Below are positions 9,787 through 18,438 of a stretch of DNA of 55,542 bases, piece after piece (within the stretch, counting starts at the first letter, position 1; every line of letters starts with the position of its first letter). The notes beneath the pieces were generated by a model. The model did not search any database, was not told where the DNA came from, and saw only the letters and a program-made list of their open reading frames with translations. The stretch comes from Rhodocyclaceae bacterium (GTDB lineage Bacteria > Pseudomonadota > Gammaproteobacteria > Burkholderiales > Rhodocyclaceae): the NCBI GenBank assembly GCA_018883385.1, contig VEQD01000004.1, forward strand, positions 3,774-59,315, read 5' to 3'. The position numbers were made by a program, and so were the translations under genes.

Positions 9787-11067
9787 CTAGTCGAGCTTCT
9801 GAGCCGCGACCCAGAGGTTTTTGCATCGTGTTTCACGAATGAAGCACCCGGCAATCAGTCCAAATAACGCCATCACGACAACGATCGATAATCCAAAACG
9901 AAAGTCCCCCAGGCTGTAGACACGGACGCCGTTGACGATCGTGCCCGCCCACACCTCATCCATCAGCCATCCCACCAGCGGTTGCATGACCGCAGCACCG
10001 AAAAAGCCACCTACGTTAGCAATCGAGGTTGACATACCCGCTAGTTGCGGTGGATTCACTTCCTTTGCACATGCCCAGGTCAGGCTAAATCCTGCCGCGC
10101 TGAATCCCATCAGAAAACACAGCGCCATCGTCGTTGTGATATCGAGCGTGCCGCCCCACCACCAGACACACCAGATGGCGCTATAGACCGCACTGGCCGC
10201 CAGCAGTATCGACTTACGCTGGCGCACGCGATCGGAAATAATGCCCAGTACCAGACAGCCGATGGCAAACCCGCCATACATCAGCGATAAATGCGTGGCC
10301 GCCATATTCCGGGTGTACCCATGGACCTGCGTCAGATAGGGCATCGCCCACAGACCGGCAAAGGTGAAGTAACTACCCGAAACACCAAGATTGGTTAGTG
10401 CCGGCGCCCAGGTTAAGCGGTTACGCAGTACCGACCAGAGCCCTCCCAACACGACCGTACGATCCACCTGTGTACCGCCCATTGTCGGACTCCGGCGCAT
10501 CATCCACCAGGCCATCGACCCGAATACCAGTGAGGCAATAGCCACCACCACAAAAACAGATCGCCAGCCGATCTCCGTCGCGGCAAACGCCAGCGGCACG
10601 CCTGCCAACACCGAGCCAATGTTGCCGACAAAAACACCCAGTCCGGTGAGCGACGCAAAACGATGCTCTTCAAAACTCAACGCGATGATCTTCAGCATGG
10701 CGATAAAGGTCACCGACACACCCAGGCCCACCAGCGTCCGGCCAACCAGCGCCTGCGACAGATCGGCTGCGAGCCCGAACCACAAGCTTCCCACAAACGA
10801 AATGATGCCACCCAGCAACAGAATACGGCGCGGACCCAAGGTGTCGACCAGCACACCCGTCGGTATCTGCATCAGCGTATAGACGTAAAAATAGGTTGCC
10901 GCCAGCACACCGAGTGACGCCGCAGTCGTATCAAACGCCAGTGCGAGATCTTGAGCAATCGACGCCGGGGCAAAGCGCTGAAAGAATGACAGCGTATACG
11001 CTGCCATGACGACGATAAAAATCATCATCGCCTGACGCGCAGGCGTCTGCATCCCAGACGTTCTCAT
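9787..11067 (-). CDS. MFS transporter
   Basis: 426-residue major facilitator with about twelve hydrophobic segments and the family signature between segments 2 and 3 (GVLVDTLGPRRILLLGG). Tail residues are basic and polar. The substrate cannot be told from the sequence; the first half (FFQRFAPASIAQDLALAF) resembles organic-acid or phthalate/hexuronate-type carriers only in a general way. It starts 3 bases after the dut stop and is the last gene of a coaBC-dut-MFS unit. Convergent with glnE, with 13 bases between and no obvious terminator. Confidence 0.85.
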   Translation of the reverse strand: MRTSGMQTPARQAMMIFIVVMAAYTLSFFQRFAPASIAQDLALAFDTTAASLGVLAATYFYVYTLMQIPTGVLVDTLGPRRILLLGGIISFVGSLWFGLAADLSQALVGRTLVGLGVSVTFIAMLKIIALSFEEHRFASLTGLGVFVGNIGSVLAGVPLAFAATEIGWRSVFVVVAIASLVFGSMAWWMMRRSPTMGGTQVDRTVVLGGLWSVLRNRLTWAPALTNLGVSGSYFTFAGLWAMPYLTQVHGYTRNMAATHLSLMYGGFAIGCLVLGIISDRVRQRKSILLAASAVYSAIWCVWWWGGTLDITTTMALCFLMGFSAAGFSLTWACAKEVNPPQLAGMSTSIANVGGFFGAAVMQPLVGWLMDEVWAGTIVNGVRVYSLGDFRFGLSIVVVMALFGLIAGCFIRETRCKNLWVAAQKLD

Positions 11068-11070
11068 CAG

Positions 11071-11520
11071 CTAGAGCTTACCCGTGCTGCCAAAACCACC
11101 CTCGGCACGATGGCTCTCGGTAAACGCCTCGACGATGTTCATCGACACCTGCAACACCGGGAATACGACCAGCTGGGCGATACGATCTAAGGGTTGAATA
11201 TCAAACGCCGTCTCGCTGCGATTCCACAGAGACACTTTGATCTCTCCCTGGTAGTCCGAATCGATCAAACCGACCAAGTTACCCAGTACGATGCCGTGCT
11301 TATGGCCCAGCCCCGAACGCGGCAAAATCATGGCGGCCAGGCCCGGATCGGCCAGATGAATGGCCATACCCGAGGGCACAAGTACGGTCTCTCCCGGCTG
11401 AAGCTTTAAGGGCGCCTCGATGCAGGCGCGCAAATCCAACCCGGCCGCCCCGGCCGACCCGTAGACAGGGGGGGTGTCGTGCAAACGGGCATCCAGCACC
11501 CGAACATCGATACGATGCAT
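11071..11520 (-). CDS. dut: dUTP diphosphatase (dUTPase)
   Basis: 149-residue trimeric dUTPase that hydrolyses dUTP to dUMP, keeping uracil out of DNA and feeding dTMP synthesis. Conserved motifs appear in order: motif 1 AGLDLRAC, motif 2 [10 protein letters not shown], motif 3 [11 protein letters not shown], motif 4 in the segment before VFPVLQ, and the Gly-rich C-terminal arm [10 protein letters not shown]. The start is ATG 11520, preceded by GAGGAAGG at good spacing; a longer frame from TTG 11535 lacks this. Directly downstream of coaBC, as is usual in proteobacteria. Confidence 0.96.
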   Translation of the reverse strand: MHRIDVRVLDARLHDTPPVYGSAGAAGLDLRACIEAPLKLQPGETVLVPSGMAIHLADPGLAAMILPRSGLGHKHGIVLGNLVGLIDSDYQGEIKVSLWNRSETAFDIQPLDRIAQLVVFPVLQVSMNIVEAFTESHRAEGGFGSTGKL

Positions 11521-11538
11521 ACAAACCTTCCTCAAAAA

Positions 11539-12768
11539 TCACGCCGCAGCGTTGAGACGCTTGGCCAGTTCTTCAACAAGACGTTTGGCCAGGTCGGCTT
11601 TGTGCAATAACGGCAAGGGATGGCGACCCGCATCATCGTAAAGCGTGACCTGGTTGTCGGTCGTACCCAGGCCATCGGCCACCAGGTTGCCGATCATCAG
11701 TGGGAGTTTTTTCCGACGGCGCTTGGCCTCAGCGTATTCGTCCAGATGCTGACTCTCGGCAGCAAAACCCACGCAAAAAGGGGCGGCCGGTAGCGCAGCC
11801 ACTTCGGCCAAAATGTCTGGGTTCGTGGTCAGCTCGATGGTCCGGCCACGTTGCGCGGACTCGGACTCGGTTTTTTTGAGCTTATGCTCGGCCACATTCA
11901 CTGGCCGGTAGTCAGCGACTGCAGCAACGCCGACAAATACCGTCGCGTTGCCGATCTCGCGCATCACCGCCTGGCGCATTTCCGCCGCCGACTCCACATC
12001 GATGCGGCGTACACCCAAGGGGGTCGCCAGATTGACCGGGCCACTGACCAGCGTGACTTCGGCACCTGCCTGCCCAAACGCGCGCGCCATGGCATAGCCC
12101 ATCTGCCCCGATGAACGATTGGTGATGCCCCGAACCGGATCGAGTGGCTCGAACGTCGGTCCGACGGTCATGACCATCCGCTGCCCAGCCAGCACCTTGG
12201 GCGTGAGCGCGGCGATGATCTGTTCGAGCAATTCGCACGCTTCCTGCATGCGACCTTCACCGGTTTCACCACAAGCTTGCGCTCCACTGGCCGGTCCCCA
12301 GATGGAAATACCATCCGCTCTTAGTTGTGCCACGTTGCGTTGCGTTGCCGGATTCGACCACATCTGCCGATTCATGGCCGGCGCCACCGCCAGCGGGCAA
12401 TCCCGAGCCAGGACCAGCGTCGATAGCAGATCATCCGCCCGCCCTTGCGCGATCTTGGCCAAAAAGTCGGCAGAGGCCGGGGCCACCACCATCAGATCGG
12501 CCGTGCGGGTGAGGTCAATGTGGTGCATCCCATTGCCCTGATCCGGGTTCCAGGCATCGACCGCCACCGGATGCCCGGACAGGGCCTGAAAGGTCAGCGG
12601 CGTCACGAAACGCGTCGCGGCATCCGTCATGCCGACCAGCACATCCGCACCCGATTTCTTCAATAGACGCACCAGCTCGGCGCACTTGTATGCGGCGATT
12701 CCCCCAGTGATACCGAGCAGAATTTTTTTACCGGCCAGATCCGTTGAAGTCTGAATACAGACAGACAT
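11539..12768 (-). CDS. coaBC: Bifunctional phosphopantothenoylcysteine decarboxylase/synthetase
   Basis: 409-residue CoaBC. The synthetase (CoaB) half joins cysteine to 4'-phosphopantothenate and the flavin-dependent CoaC half decarboxylates it, two steps of coenzyme A synthesis. The N-terminal flavoprotein half shows LGITGGIAAYK and APAMNRQMW, with the active-site Cys in ACGETGEGRM (about residue 160). The CoaB half shows GPTFEPLDPVRGITNRSSG and the KLKK loop near residue 290. Start taken at ATG 12768; an upstream frame to 12792 is possible. Divergent from radC, with about 110 bases between. Confidence 0.96.
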   Translation of the reverse strand: MSVCIQTSTDLAGKKILLGITGGIAAYKCAELVRLLKKSGADVLVGMTDAATRFVTPLTFQALSGHPVAVDAWNPDQGNGMHHIDLTRTADLMVVAPASADFLAKIAQGRADDLLSTLVLARDCPLAVAPAMNRQMWSNPATQRNVAQLRADGISIWGPASGAQACGETGEGRMQEACELLEQIIAALTPKVLAGQRMVMTVGPTFEPLDPVRGITNRSSGQMGYAMARAFGQAGAEVTLVSGPVNLATPLGVRRIDVESAAEMRQAVMREIGNATVFVGVAAVADYRPVNVAEHKLKKTESESAQRGRTIELTTNPDILAEVAALPAAPFCVGFAAESQHLDEYAEAKRRRKKLPLMIGNLVADGLGTTDNQVTLYDDAGRHPLPLLHKADLAKRLVEELAKRLNAAA

Positions 12769-12876
12769 AGAAAACCTTTTTATAAATCGCACCCTAACTG
12801 GGACTTGCTTTGGGCTATTCTATCCATATTTACAGTCAATTAGTCCACCCCGCGCACCTCCCTTGCCCCCCACCCC

Positions 12877-13557
12877 ATGCCACTCACCGAGCGCCCCGAA
12901 AGCGAACGCCCCCGCGAAAAACTCCTCGATCGAGGGCCAGAAATCCTCACCGATGCCGAGCTTGTTGCCATTCTGCTGCGCACCGGTCTGCCTGGCCAGG
13001 ATGCCATCGCCCTCGCGCACAGTCTTATCCAGGAATTTGGTGGCCTCTACGGCCTCCTCTCCGCCCCGCCCGCCGCACTGAAGGCAAAACTCGGGCTGGG
13101 CCCGGCCAAAACGGCACAACTCATCGCCGTACTGGAGCTCGCACGACGCACACTCCGTGAGGAGATGGCGCAGGGCGTCTCCCTCGCTTCTGTCGACAAG
13201 GTGCGGCGCTATCTAAAGCTCAGCCTGGCCCACCGGGAGTTCGAGGTTTTTCATGCCTTGTGGCTTGATGCCCGCAACCGCCTGATCGCCAGCGAAGAGC
13301 TCTTCCGGGGCACACTGACCCAGACCAGCGTCTACCCGCGCGAAGTGGTCCGTCGTGCCCTGCACCACAACGCCGCCGCCGTCATCTTTGCCCACAATCA
13401 TCCCAGCGGCGTTGCCGATCCCTCGGGGGCCGACGAGCACTTAACCCGTCTGCTTCAGGAAGCACTGGGGCTGATTGATGTTCGGGTTCTCGACCATTTC
13501 ATCGTTGCCGGCTTGTCTGAGCCCTACGCCTTCAGCGAACGGGGCAAATTGGGCTAA
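12877..13557 (+). CDS. radC: RadC family JAB-domain protein
   Basis: 226-residue RadC/DUF2466 protein. It has an N-terminal helix-hairpin-helix-like UPF0758 region (about residues 1-85) and a C-terminal JAB/MPN metalloprotease-like domain with the full metal motif HNHPSGVADPSGAD (about residues 172-185). The name comes from an old link to radiation resistance that was later disputed; the true function is unsettled. Length matches the family. Divergent from coaBC and followed 128 bases later by rpmB, a very common betaproteobacterial neighbourhood. Confidence 0.93.
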   Translation: MPLTERPESERPREKLLDRGPEILTDAELVAILLRTGLPGQDAIALAHSLIQEFGGLYGLLSAPPAALKAKLGLGPAKTAQLIAVLELARRTLREEMAQGVSLASVDKVRRYLKLSLAHREFEVFHALWLDARNRLIASEELFRGTLTQTSVYPREVVRRALHHNAAAVIFAHNHPSGVADPSGADEHLTRLLQEALGLIDVRVLDHFIVAGLSEPYAFSERGKLG

Positions 13558-13620
13558 ATCAGGTCGTCCGGAACCCGAATCCGCTGGGAACCGAGAAAAA
13601 CCGGGCAATGACGATGGGAC

Positions 13621-13650
13621 TTGATTTTTACCGCGTTTCGGCTTTATAAT
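13621..13650 (+). promoter_or_regulatory. Sigma-70-type promoter for rpmB-rpmG
   Basis: TTGATT at 13621-13626 and a perfect TATAAT at 13645-13650, 18 bases apart. Start of transcription is expected near 13657, giving a leader of about 30 bases to rpmB. Confidence 0.7.
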
Positions 13651-13685
13651 CATCGGCTTTCCGTTTGGGATAACAGGAGTCAACT

Positions 13686-13919
13686 ATGGCACGCGTTTGC
13701 CAAGTCACGGGCAAGGGCCCAATGGTGGGAAACAACGTTTCTCACGCCAACAACAAAACGAAGCGTCGCTTCCTGCCGAATCTGCAGTACCGCCGTTTCT
13801 GGGTTGAGACCGAAAACCGCTTTGTACGCCTGCGCGTTTCTACCGCTGGCCTGCGCCTCATCGACAAGAAGGGCATCGAGACTGTTCTCGCTGACCTGCG
13901 CGCTCGCGGCGAAGTCTAA
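13686..13919 (+). CDS. rpmB: 50S ribosomal protein L28
   Basis: 77-residue basic protein with the L28 start [20 protein letters not shown] and the [13 protein letters not shown] segment. It is a component of the large ribosomal subunit. AACAGGAG precedes the ATG at good spacing. It forms a two-gene unit with rpmG (28 bases downstream), driven by the strong promoter at 13621-13650. Confidence 0.98.
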   Translation: MARVCQVTGKGPMVGNNVSHANNKTKRRFLPNLQYRRFWVETENRFVRLRVSTAGLRLIDKKGIETVLADLRARGEV

Positions 13920-13947
13920 GCCCCTCACCGAATTCTAGGAGAACATC

Positions 13948-14115
13948 ATGGCCAAAGGCGGACGTGAAAAGATCAAGCTCGAGTCGAGCGCCGGTACCGG
14001 TCACTTTTACACCACGACCAAGAACAAGCGTACCACCCCTGAAAAGCTGGAAATCACCAAGTACGACCCTAAAGCACGTAAGCATGTGTCGTACAAGGAA
14101 ACCAAGCTGAAGTAA
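13948..14115 (+). CDS. rpmG: 50S ribosomal protein L33
   Basis: 55-residue L33: starts [18 protein letters not shown] and carries the [22 protein letters not shown] core, ending in KETKLK. It is of the type lacking the zinc-ribbon cysteines. TAGGAG lies just upstream of the ATG. Second gene of the rpmB-rpmG unit, followed 35 bases later by an intrinsic terminator. Confidence 0.97.
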   Translation: MAKGGREKIKLESSAGTGHFYTTTKNKRTTPEKLEITKYDPKARKHVSYKETKLK

Positions 14116-14150
14116 CCAGCGTACGAAAAATCGCGCGTCCCAAACGCCCC

Positions 14151-14176
14151 AAAGCCCACCCTGCGCGGTGGGCTTT
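14151..14176 (+). terminator. Intrinsic terminator after rpmG
   Basis: Ten-base inverted repeat AAAGCCCACC/GGTGGGCTTT around a CTGCGC loop, followed by a short T-containing stretch (GTCTTT). Ends the rpmB-rpmG transcript. Confidence 0.75.
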
Positions 14177-14192
14177 GTCTTTGGTGCCTACC

Positions 14193-14228
14193 AAAAAAAA
14201 TCGCCGGCGCAGTAATCACTGGCCGGCG
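14193..14228 (-). terminator. Intrinsic terminator of the desaturase gene
   Basis: On the minus strand, CGCCGGC and GCCGGCG (14222-14228 and 14202-14208) form a 7-bp GC stem followed by eight T residues (14193-14200). It lies just after the desaturase stop codon. Confidence 0.8.
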
Positions 14229-14253
14229 GTTTTAGTTTCTTACAGACGCGTTG

Positions 14254-15426
14254 TTAGATCACGTAGCGGCGCACACGGACCGACAGATCTTCCAGCGCAC
14301 GCACGCCCGAGGCTTCGGCCTGCTTGCACCACTCCTGCAGGCTATGCACCAGCTGTTCACGCGAGGCATTGGTCTTTTCCCAAATGCTCACGAGCTGGGC
14401 GCGCATGACACACATCTTGGTCAGCGCCGGGCTTTCGGCCAGGACGGTATCGACGGGCTTACGCAACTCGGCCGGGATCTGATCCAGGTCACCGGTCACC
14501 CAACGTGAGGCCTGACGCAAGGTTTTCTTATCGGCCAGCGACTGGTCGTGCTTATGATGCTCAACCGTCCGGGCAAACTCGTGGCGGATCGCCTTGCCGT
14601 AGGTCGTCATCAGATCGTAACGGTGGGTAATAACGGCATCCAACGTTTCTTCATTGATTTCAGCCGCAGCGGCACCCAGCTTCGGACGCGGCGCAACCTT
14701 CTTCACCTTGGCCAGACCCAGTGTTTCGAGCGTACGGATGTAGAGCCAGCCGATATCGAACTCATACCACTTGTTCGACAGTTTCGCCGACGTACCAAAG
14801 GCGTGGTGATTGTTATGCAACTCTTCACCACCGATCAGGATGCCCCAGGGCACCAGATTGGTCGATGCATCCGGGCAAGTAAAGTTACGGTAGCCGTAGT
14901 AATGCGCGACACCATTCACCACACCGGCAGCCCAGAACGGGATCCAGGCCATCTGGACAGCCCAGATGGTCAGACCGATCGGTCCGAACAGAACCAGGTT
15001 AATGATCATCAGAATCGACACACCGATCACCGAATGCGAGTACACATGGTGCTCCATCCAGTCGTCCGGCGTACCGGCGCCGTAGCGCTTCATGGTTTCG
15101 TCGTTCTTGGCTTCGGCACGATACAACTCGGCGCCCTGCCACAACACTTTTTTCAGGCCCAGGATCTGCGGGCTGTGCGGATCTTCCGGCGTTTCACACT
15201 TGGCGTGGTGCTTGCGGTGAATGGCGGTCCACTGCTTGGTCACCATACCGGTGGTCAGCCACAGCCAGAAACGGAAAAAATGGGAGATGACCGGATGCAA
15301 CTCCAGCGCACGGTGCGCCGAGTGGCGATGCAAATAGATAGTGACACCGGCAATCGTGATATGCGTCACGATCAGGGTGTAAACAATATAACCCCACCAG
15401 GGTAGATCAATCAGTCCGTTGTACAT
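14254..15426 (-). CDS. Delta-9-type acyl-lipid/acyl-CoA desaturase
   Basis: 390-residue membrane di-iron desaturase that inserts a double bond into saturated acyl chains and so adjusts membrane fluidity. The three His boxes are present: HRHSAH (about residue 34), HRKHH (about 71) and HNNHH (about 205). Hydrophobic pairs lie between them. After the third box the protein runs on for about 180 residues of charged, helical sequence, longer than minimal family members. Start ATG 15426 is preceded by GAGGAG; an upstream frame to 15468 is less likely. It has its own TATAAT-type promoter and terminator. Confidence 0.9.
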   Translation of the reverse strand: MYNGLIDLPWWGYIVYTLIVTHITIAGVTIYLHRHSAHRALELHPVISHFFRFWLWLTTGMVTKQWTAIHRKHHAKCETPEDPHSPQILGLKKVLWQGAELYRAEAKNDETMKRYGAGTPDDWMEHHVYSHSVIGVSILMIINLVLFGPIGLTIWAVQMAWIPFWAAGVVNGVAHYYGYRNFTCPDASTNLVPWGILIGGEELHNNHHAFGTSAKLSNKWYEFDIGWLYIRTLETLGLAKVKKVAPRPKLGAAAAEINEETLDAVITHRYDLMTTYGKAIRHEFARTVEHHKHDQSLADKKTLRQASRWVTGDLDQIPAELRKPVDTVLAESPALTKMCVMRAQLVSIWEKTNASREQLVHSLQEWCKQAEASGVRALEDLSVRVRRYVI

Positions 15427-15485
15427 AGATACACTCTCCTCGATTGGTAAAACAGGCTGGCGTGCCACAAGTCTAGCGCGCCTTG

Positions 15486-15516
15486 TATTCAGGCTGCAAG
15501 CTATGCCGTCTGAATA
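15486..15516. repeat. Hairpin containing an exact Neisseria-type uptake 12-mer
   Basis: ATGCCGTCTGAA, identical to the neisserial AT-DUS, lies at 15503-15514 on the plus strand. It is one arm of a hairpin: TATTCAGGC (15486-15494) pairs with GTCTGAATA (15508-15516), nine pairs including one G-U. The left arm is an imperfect inverted copy of the uptake core. It lies in the desaturase leader. Confidence 0.5.
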
Positions 15517-15526
15517 AAATCAATGA

Positions 15527-15532
15527 ATTATA
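15527..15532 (-). promoter_or_regulatory. -10 element of the desaturase promoter
   Basis: Perfect TATAAT on the minus strand; no good -35 hexamer at 16-18 bases. The predicted leader is about 94 bases and would include the uptake-sequence hairpin. Confidence 0.45.
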
Positions 15533-15613
15533 ACACTTTGCTGCACCACATCATGGCCGCAACGAGAATTTCAAGCCCCAAATCTTTGACCTGGCGCAAA
15601 AAAACAACAGATA

Positions 15614-16330
15614 TCAGAAGTCATCGAGCGAAAAACGGATGCGCAGAGGAATTTTAAGATTTCGCCCCTGCAGCGCCTCGGGTACCGGCGTCCGTTCCGC
15701 CGCCATACGAACCATCACTAGCGCGCCCTCATCCAGGGTGGGGGAGCCGCTGCTTTTGCCCGCAATCACCACTGGTGTGCCACCAGCCCGCGACAGCACG
15801 ACATAGACCTCGGCCGTCCCCTCCTGACCCCGGGTCCGTGACACCTCCGGATAACGGCGCGCCTTGCGAGCTTCAGCTCCCAGAGCTAACCGGTAGCGAT
15901 TCAAGGCATCGGCCTCCACGCCGTCGCGCGCGGTATCCGGTGCGCCACCCACCGACCCAGCACGCGAGGCTGCATTGGCCGGCGCCGACGCATCGCCCTG
16001 CGCTACGCCAGCCGCTGCCTGACTGGCCGGGGTACGCTGACGGGGGGCGGCGTCTGGTCGCACCGGCAAAGGTTTCGTCGGCTGGCTGCGCGATGACTTG
16101 GCCGCATCACCGGACGACACGGGGACAAAACGCTTCGCCTCGGCACTGGCAGCATGAACAACCTCGCCGGGGCCTTTAAGCACGGCGCTCAGGGGTGCCT
16201 GCGGCATCGCGATCGGCGTATAAAACATCCAGGCCATCGGGAAAATCACGAACAGATGTATCCCCAGCGACAGGCCAACCGCCCAACGCAAGGCGGGCGG
16301 CCACGGTTGCCAGAATCGCCTATGCGCCAC
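15614..16330 (-). CDS. TonB-family energy transducer-like protein
   Basis: 238-residue protein with one N-terminal membrane segment (about residues 15-37), an Ala/Pro/Ser-rich periplasmic linker (about 60-140) and a C-terminal TonB domain (about 150-235, with YPEVSRTRGQEGTAEVYVVL and IPLRIRFSL). TonB proteins carry proton-motive energy from ExbB-ExbD to outer-membrane receptors; the partner is not in the window. It starts with GTG and overlaps prmC by 11 bases, so it is coupled to the prfA-prmC unit. Substrate unknown; it may instead be a TonB-like scaffold. Confidence 0.75.
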   Translation of the reverse strand: MAHRRFWQPWPPALRWAVGLSLGIHLFVIFPMAWMFYTPIAMPQAPLSAVLKGPGEVVHAASAEAKRFVPVSSGDAAKSSRSQPTKPLPVRPDAAPRQRTPASQAAAGVAQGDASAPANAASRAGSVGGAPDTARDGVEADALNRYRLALGAEARKARRYPEVSRTRGQEGTAEVYVVLSRAGGTPVVIAGKSSGSPTLDEGALVMVRMAAERTPVPEALQGRNLKIPLRIRFSLDDF

Positions 16331-17195
16331 GATCAGCCCCAGGCTTCTGCCCGGCGGTCATGCGTGGATTACCGCTTAAATCTTGTCGACTCTCCACGTT
16401 GACTAAACCGGCTGCGCGCCAGCGTGCAGCCACCGATTCTGCCTGATCGTGACCATGCTCCACCAGGAGCCATCCACCCGGTTTCAGGCGCGGCATCGCC
16501 TGCGCCACAATGGCGGTATAGGCAGATAGGCCATCACCACCATCCGTTAATGCCACTTTTGGCTCAAAACGCACGCCATCGCCCGCCAGATGCGGATCGG
16601 CGGCATTAATGTAGGGCGGGTTGCTAACAACCAGATCGAATGCCGGTTCAGCAGGCGTGCCTTCGAACCAGCTCGCACAATGCAGCGTGACATTGTGTCG
16701 GGTCAAACGGTCCCGGTTGCGGGTCGCCACGGCCAGCGCCTCAGGAGAGACATCGACAGCCAACACGACCGCATCCGGCCGCGCACCCGCCAATGCCAGC
16801 CCGATTGCGCCGCTTCCCGTGCCCAGATCCGCGACACGGGGGGCCGGACATCCATCGAGCACGGTTAAGGCCCAACGCACCAGCGCTTCCGTTTCCGGAC
16901 GGGGCACCAGCACCGCCGGTGACACCTGCAGCAAGTCGCCATAAAACCCGGCCACCCCTGTGAGATAGGCCACGGGCTCCCCCTGCTGCCGGCGAGCGAC
17001 CAAGGCTTTAAATGCATGGACGGCCTCGTCGCTGAGAGGCACCTCGGCGTAAGCCAGCAAATCTGCCGCCGAACATCCCGTCACATGCTGCAATAGGCGT
17101 CGCGCATCCAACCGATCGATCGATTGCCTGGCCCAGCGGAGTGCCGCTGCACGCGACAAACCCGCCGCCATGGCCAGAGGTGCTTCTCGCACCAC
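16320..17195 (-). CDS. prmC: Release factor glutamine methyltransferase PrmC
   Basis: 291-residue S-adenosylmethionine-dependent enzyme that methylates the Gln of the GGQ motif in RF1 and RF2. Motifs: SAM loop VADLGTGSGAIGLALA (about residue 117) and the signature VSNPPYI (about 190). Start is GTG 17195, three bases after the prfA stop, with AGGA at suitable spacing; an in-frame ATG at 17171 is a weaker alternative. Placement directly after its substrate gene prfA is the classic arrangement. Confidence 0.96.
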   Translation of the reverse strand: MVREAPLAMAAGLSRAAALRWARQSIDRLDARRLLQHVTGCSAADLLAYAEVPLSDEAVHAFKALVARRQQGEPVAYLTGVAGFYGDLLQVSPAVLVPRPETEALVRWALTVLDGCPAPRVADLGTGSGAIGLALAGARPDAVVLAVDVSPEALAVATRNRDRLTRHNVTLHCASWFEGTPAEPAFDLVVSNPPYINAADPHLAGDGVRFEPKVALTDGGDGLSAYTAIVAQAMPRLKPGGWLLVEHGHDQAESVAARWRAAGLVNVESRQDLSGNPRMTAGQKPGADRGA

Positions 17196-17198
17196 GAT

Positions 17199-18281
17199 TT
17201 AATCCTGCTCGGCGAGCGCCGCCAGCTGTTCGGCCTGATGCTCCGCAGCGAGCGTCCGCACCAGCTCGTCCAGGTCGCCATCCATCAGGTAAGCCAACTT
17301 GTAGAGCGTGAGGTTGATACGGTGATCGGTCAAGCGGCCTTGCGGAAAATTGTAAGTACGAATGCGCTCCGAGCGGTCGCCGCTGCCAATCAGGCTCTTC
17401 CGCGTCGCAGCTTCCTTGGCGTGCTGCTCACGCCGGCGTTGATCTTCAATCCGCGCCACCAGGACGCGCATGGCCTGATCACGGTTCTGATGCTGCGAGC
17501 GACCGTCCTGGCATTCAACCACCGTGCCGGTGGGCAAGTGCGTAATGCGTACGGCCGAATCAGTTTTGTTGATGTGCTGACCCCCCGCGCCGGAGGCACG
17601 GAAGGTATCAATGCGCAGATCGGCGGGGTTGATGGTCACCGCTTCCAGCGCATCCGCTTCTGGCATCACCGCCACGGTACACGCCGAGGTATGGATACGT
17701 CCCTGCGTCTCGGTTTCTGGCACGCGTTGTACGCGATGACCGCCGGATTCGAACTTGAGCGCCGAATAGGCGCCCTGCCCCAGCACCCGGAAGATCACTT
17801 CCTTGTAGCCACCCAGATCCGACTCGCTGGCCGAGATCAATTCGGTCTGCCAGCGACGACGCTCGGCAAATCGCGAATACATGCGAAATAAGTCGCCCGC
17901 AAAGAGTGCCGACTCGTCACCACCCGTACCAGCACGGATCTCGACAATGACGTTCTTGTCATCGTTCGGGTCGCGCGGCAACAGTAGGGTTTGCAACTCG
18001 TTTTCTAGACCGGGCAGATCAGCCTTTACGGCAGCAATTTCTTCCTGGGCAAAGCCCTTCATCTCCGGATCCGACAGCATCGCTTCGGCGGCGTCCAGAT
18101 CGGCGACCCTGAGGCAATAGGTCGCATAGCGCGTCACCACCGGCTCGATTTCCGCGCGCTCTTTAGAGATTCGGCGAAACTCGTCCAGATCATTATGCAC
18201 GTCCGGCTCGCTCAACCGCTGATCCAGCGTCTGAAGGCGATCGGCAAGTTGGCGGAGTTTCTCTTGGAGGCTGGGTTTCAT
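17199..18281 (-). CDS. prfA: Peptide chain release factor 1
   Basis: 360-residue RF1, which reads UAA and UAG stop codons and releases the peptide. The catalytic GGQ is at residues 233-235 in [16 protein letters not shown], followed by the HLPTG and QDGRSQHQN segments. Length equals E. coli RF1. The ATG lies only 16 bases after the encoded CCA of tRNA-Leu, and that short spacer (pyrimidine/C-rich) shows no Shine-Dalgarno sequence, which is unusual. It is followed by prmC. Confidence 0.97.
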   Translation of the reverse strand: MKPSLQEKLRQLADRLQTLDQRLSEPDVHNDLDEFRRISKERAEIEPVVTRYATYCLRVADLDAAEAMLSDPEMKGFAQEEIAAVKADLPGLENELQTLLLPRDPNDDKNVIVEIRAGTGGDESALFAGDLFRMYSRFAERRRWQTELISASESDLGGYKEVIFRVLGQGAYSALKFESGGHRVQRVPETETQGRIHTSACTVAVMPEADALEAVTINPADLRIDTFRASGAGGQHINKTDSAVRITHLPTGTVVECQDGRSQHQNRDQAMRVLVARIEDQRRREQHAKEAATRKSLIGSGDRSERIRTYNFPQGRLTDHRINLTLYKLAYLMDGDLDELVRTLAAEHQAEQLAALAEQD

Positions 18282-18297
18282 AGGCGGGGATGTAACA

Positions 18298-18383
18298 TGG
18301 TGCGGATGGCCGGAATCGAACCGGCAAGGCTATTCGCCGGCAGATTTTAAGTCTGCTGTGTTTACCAATTTCACCACACCCGC
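18298..18383 (-). tRNA. tRNA-Leu (anticodon UAA)
   Basis: 86-nt leucine tRNA. Acceptor stem GCGGGTG/CATCCGC (one G-U), anticodon arm GCAGA-CTTAAAA-TCTGC with UAA, a long class II variable arm (GGC-GAATA-GCC) and T arm GCCGG-TTCGATT-CCGGC. Discriminator A and an encoded CCA at 18298-18300. It reads leucine TTA/TTG codons. It lies between tauE (55 bases upstream) and prfA (16 bases downstream) on the same strand. Confidence 0.96.
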
Positions 18384-18438
18384 AACAGCCCGACATTGTA
18401 CCTGTCCCGGTGCATCCGAGGCAGATTGATCTGCACAC

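Noticed and set aside
14548-15405. 285-residue open frame on the plus strand opposite the desaturase
   Set aside because: Mirror of a strong real gene; no ribosome-binding site, low-complexity composition, no family features.
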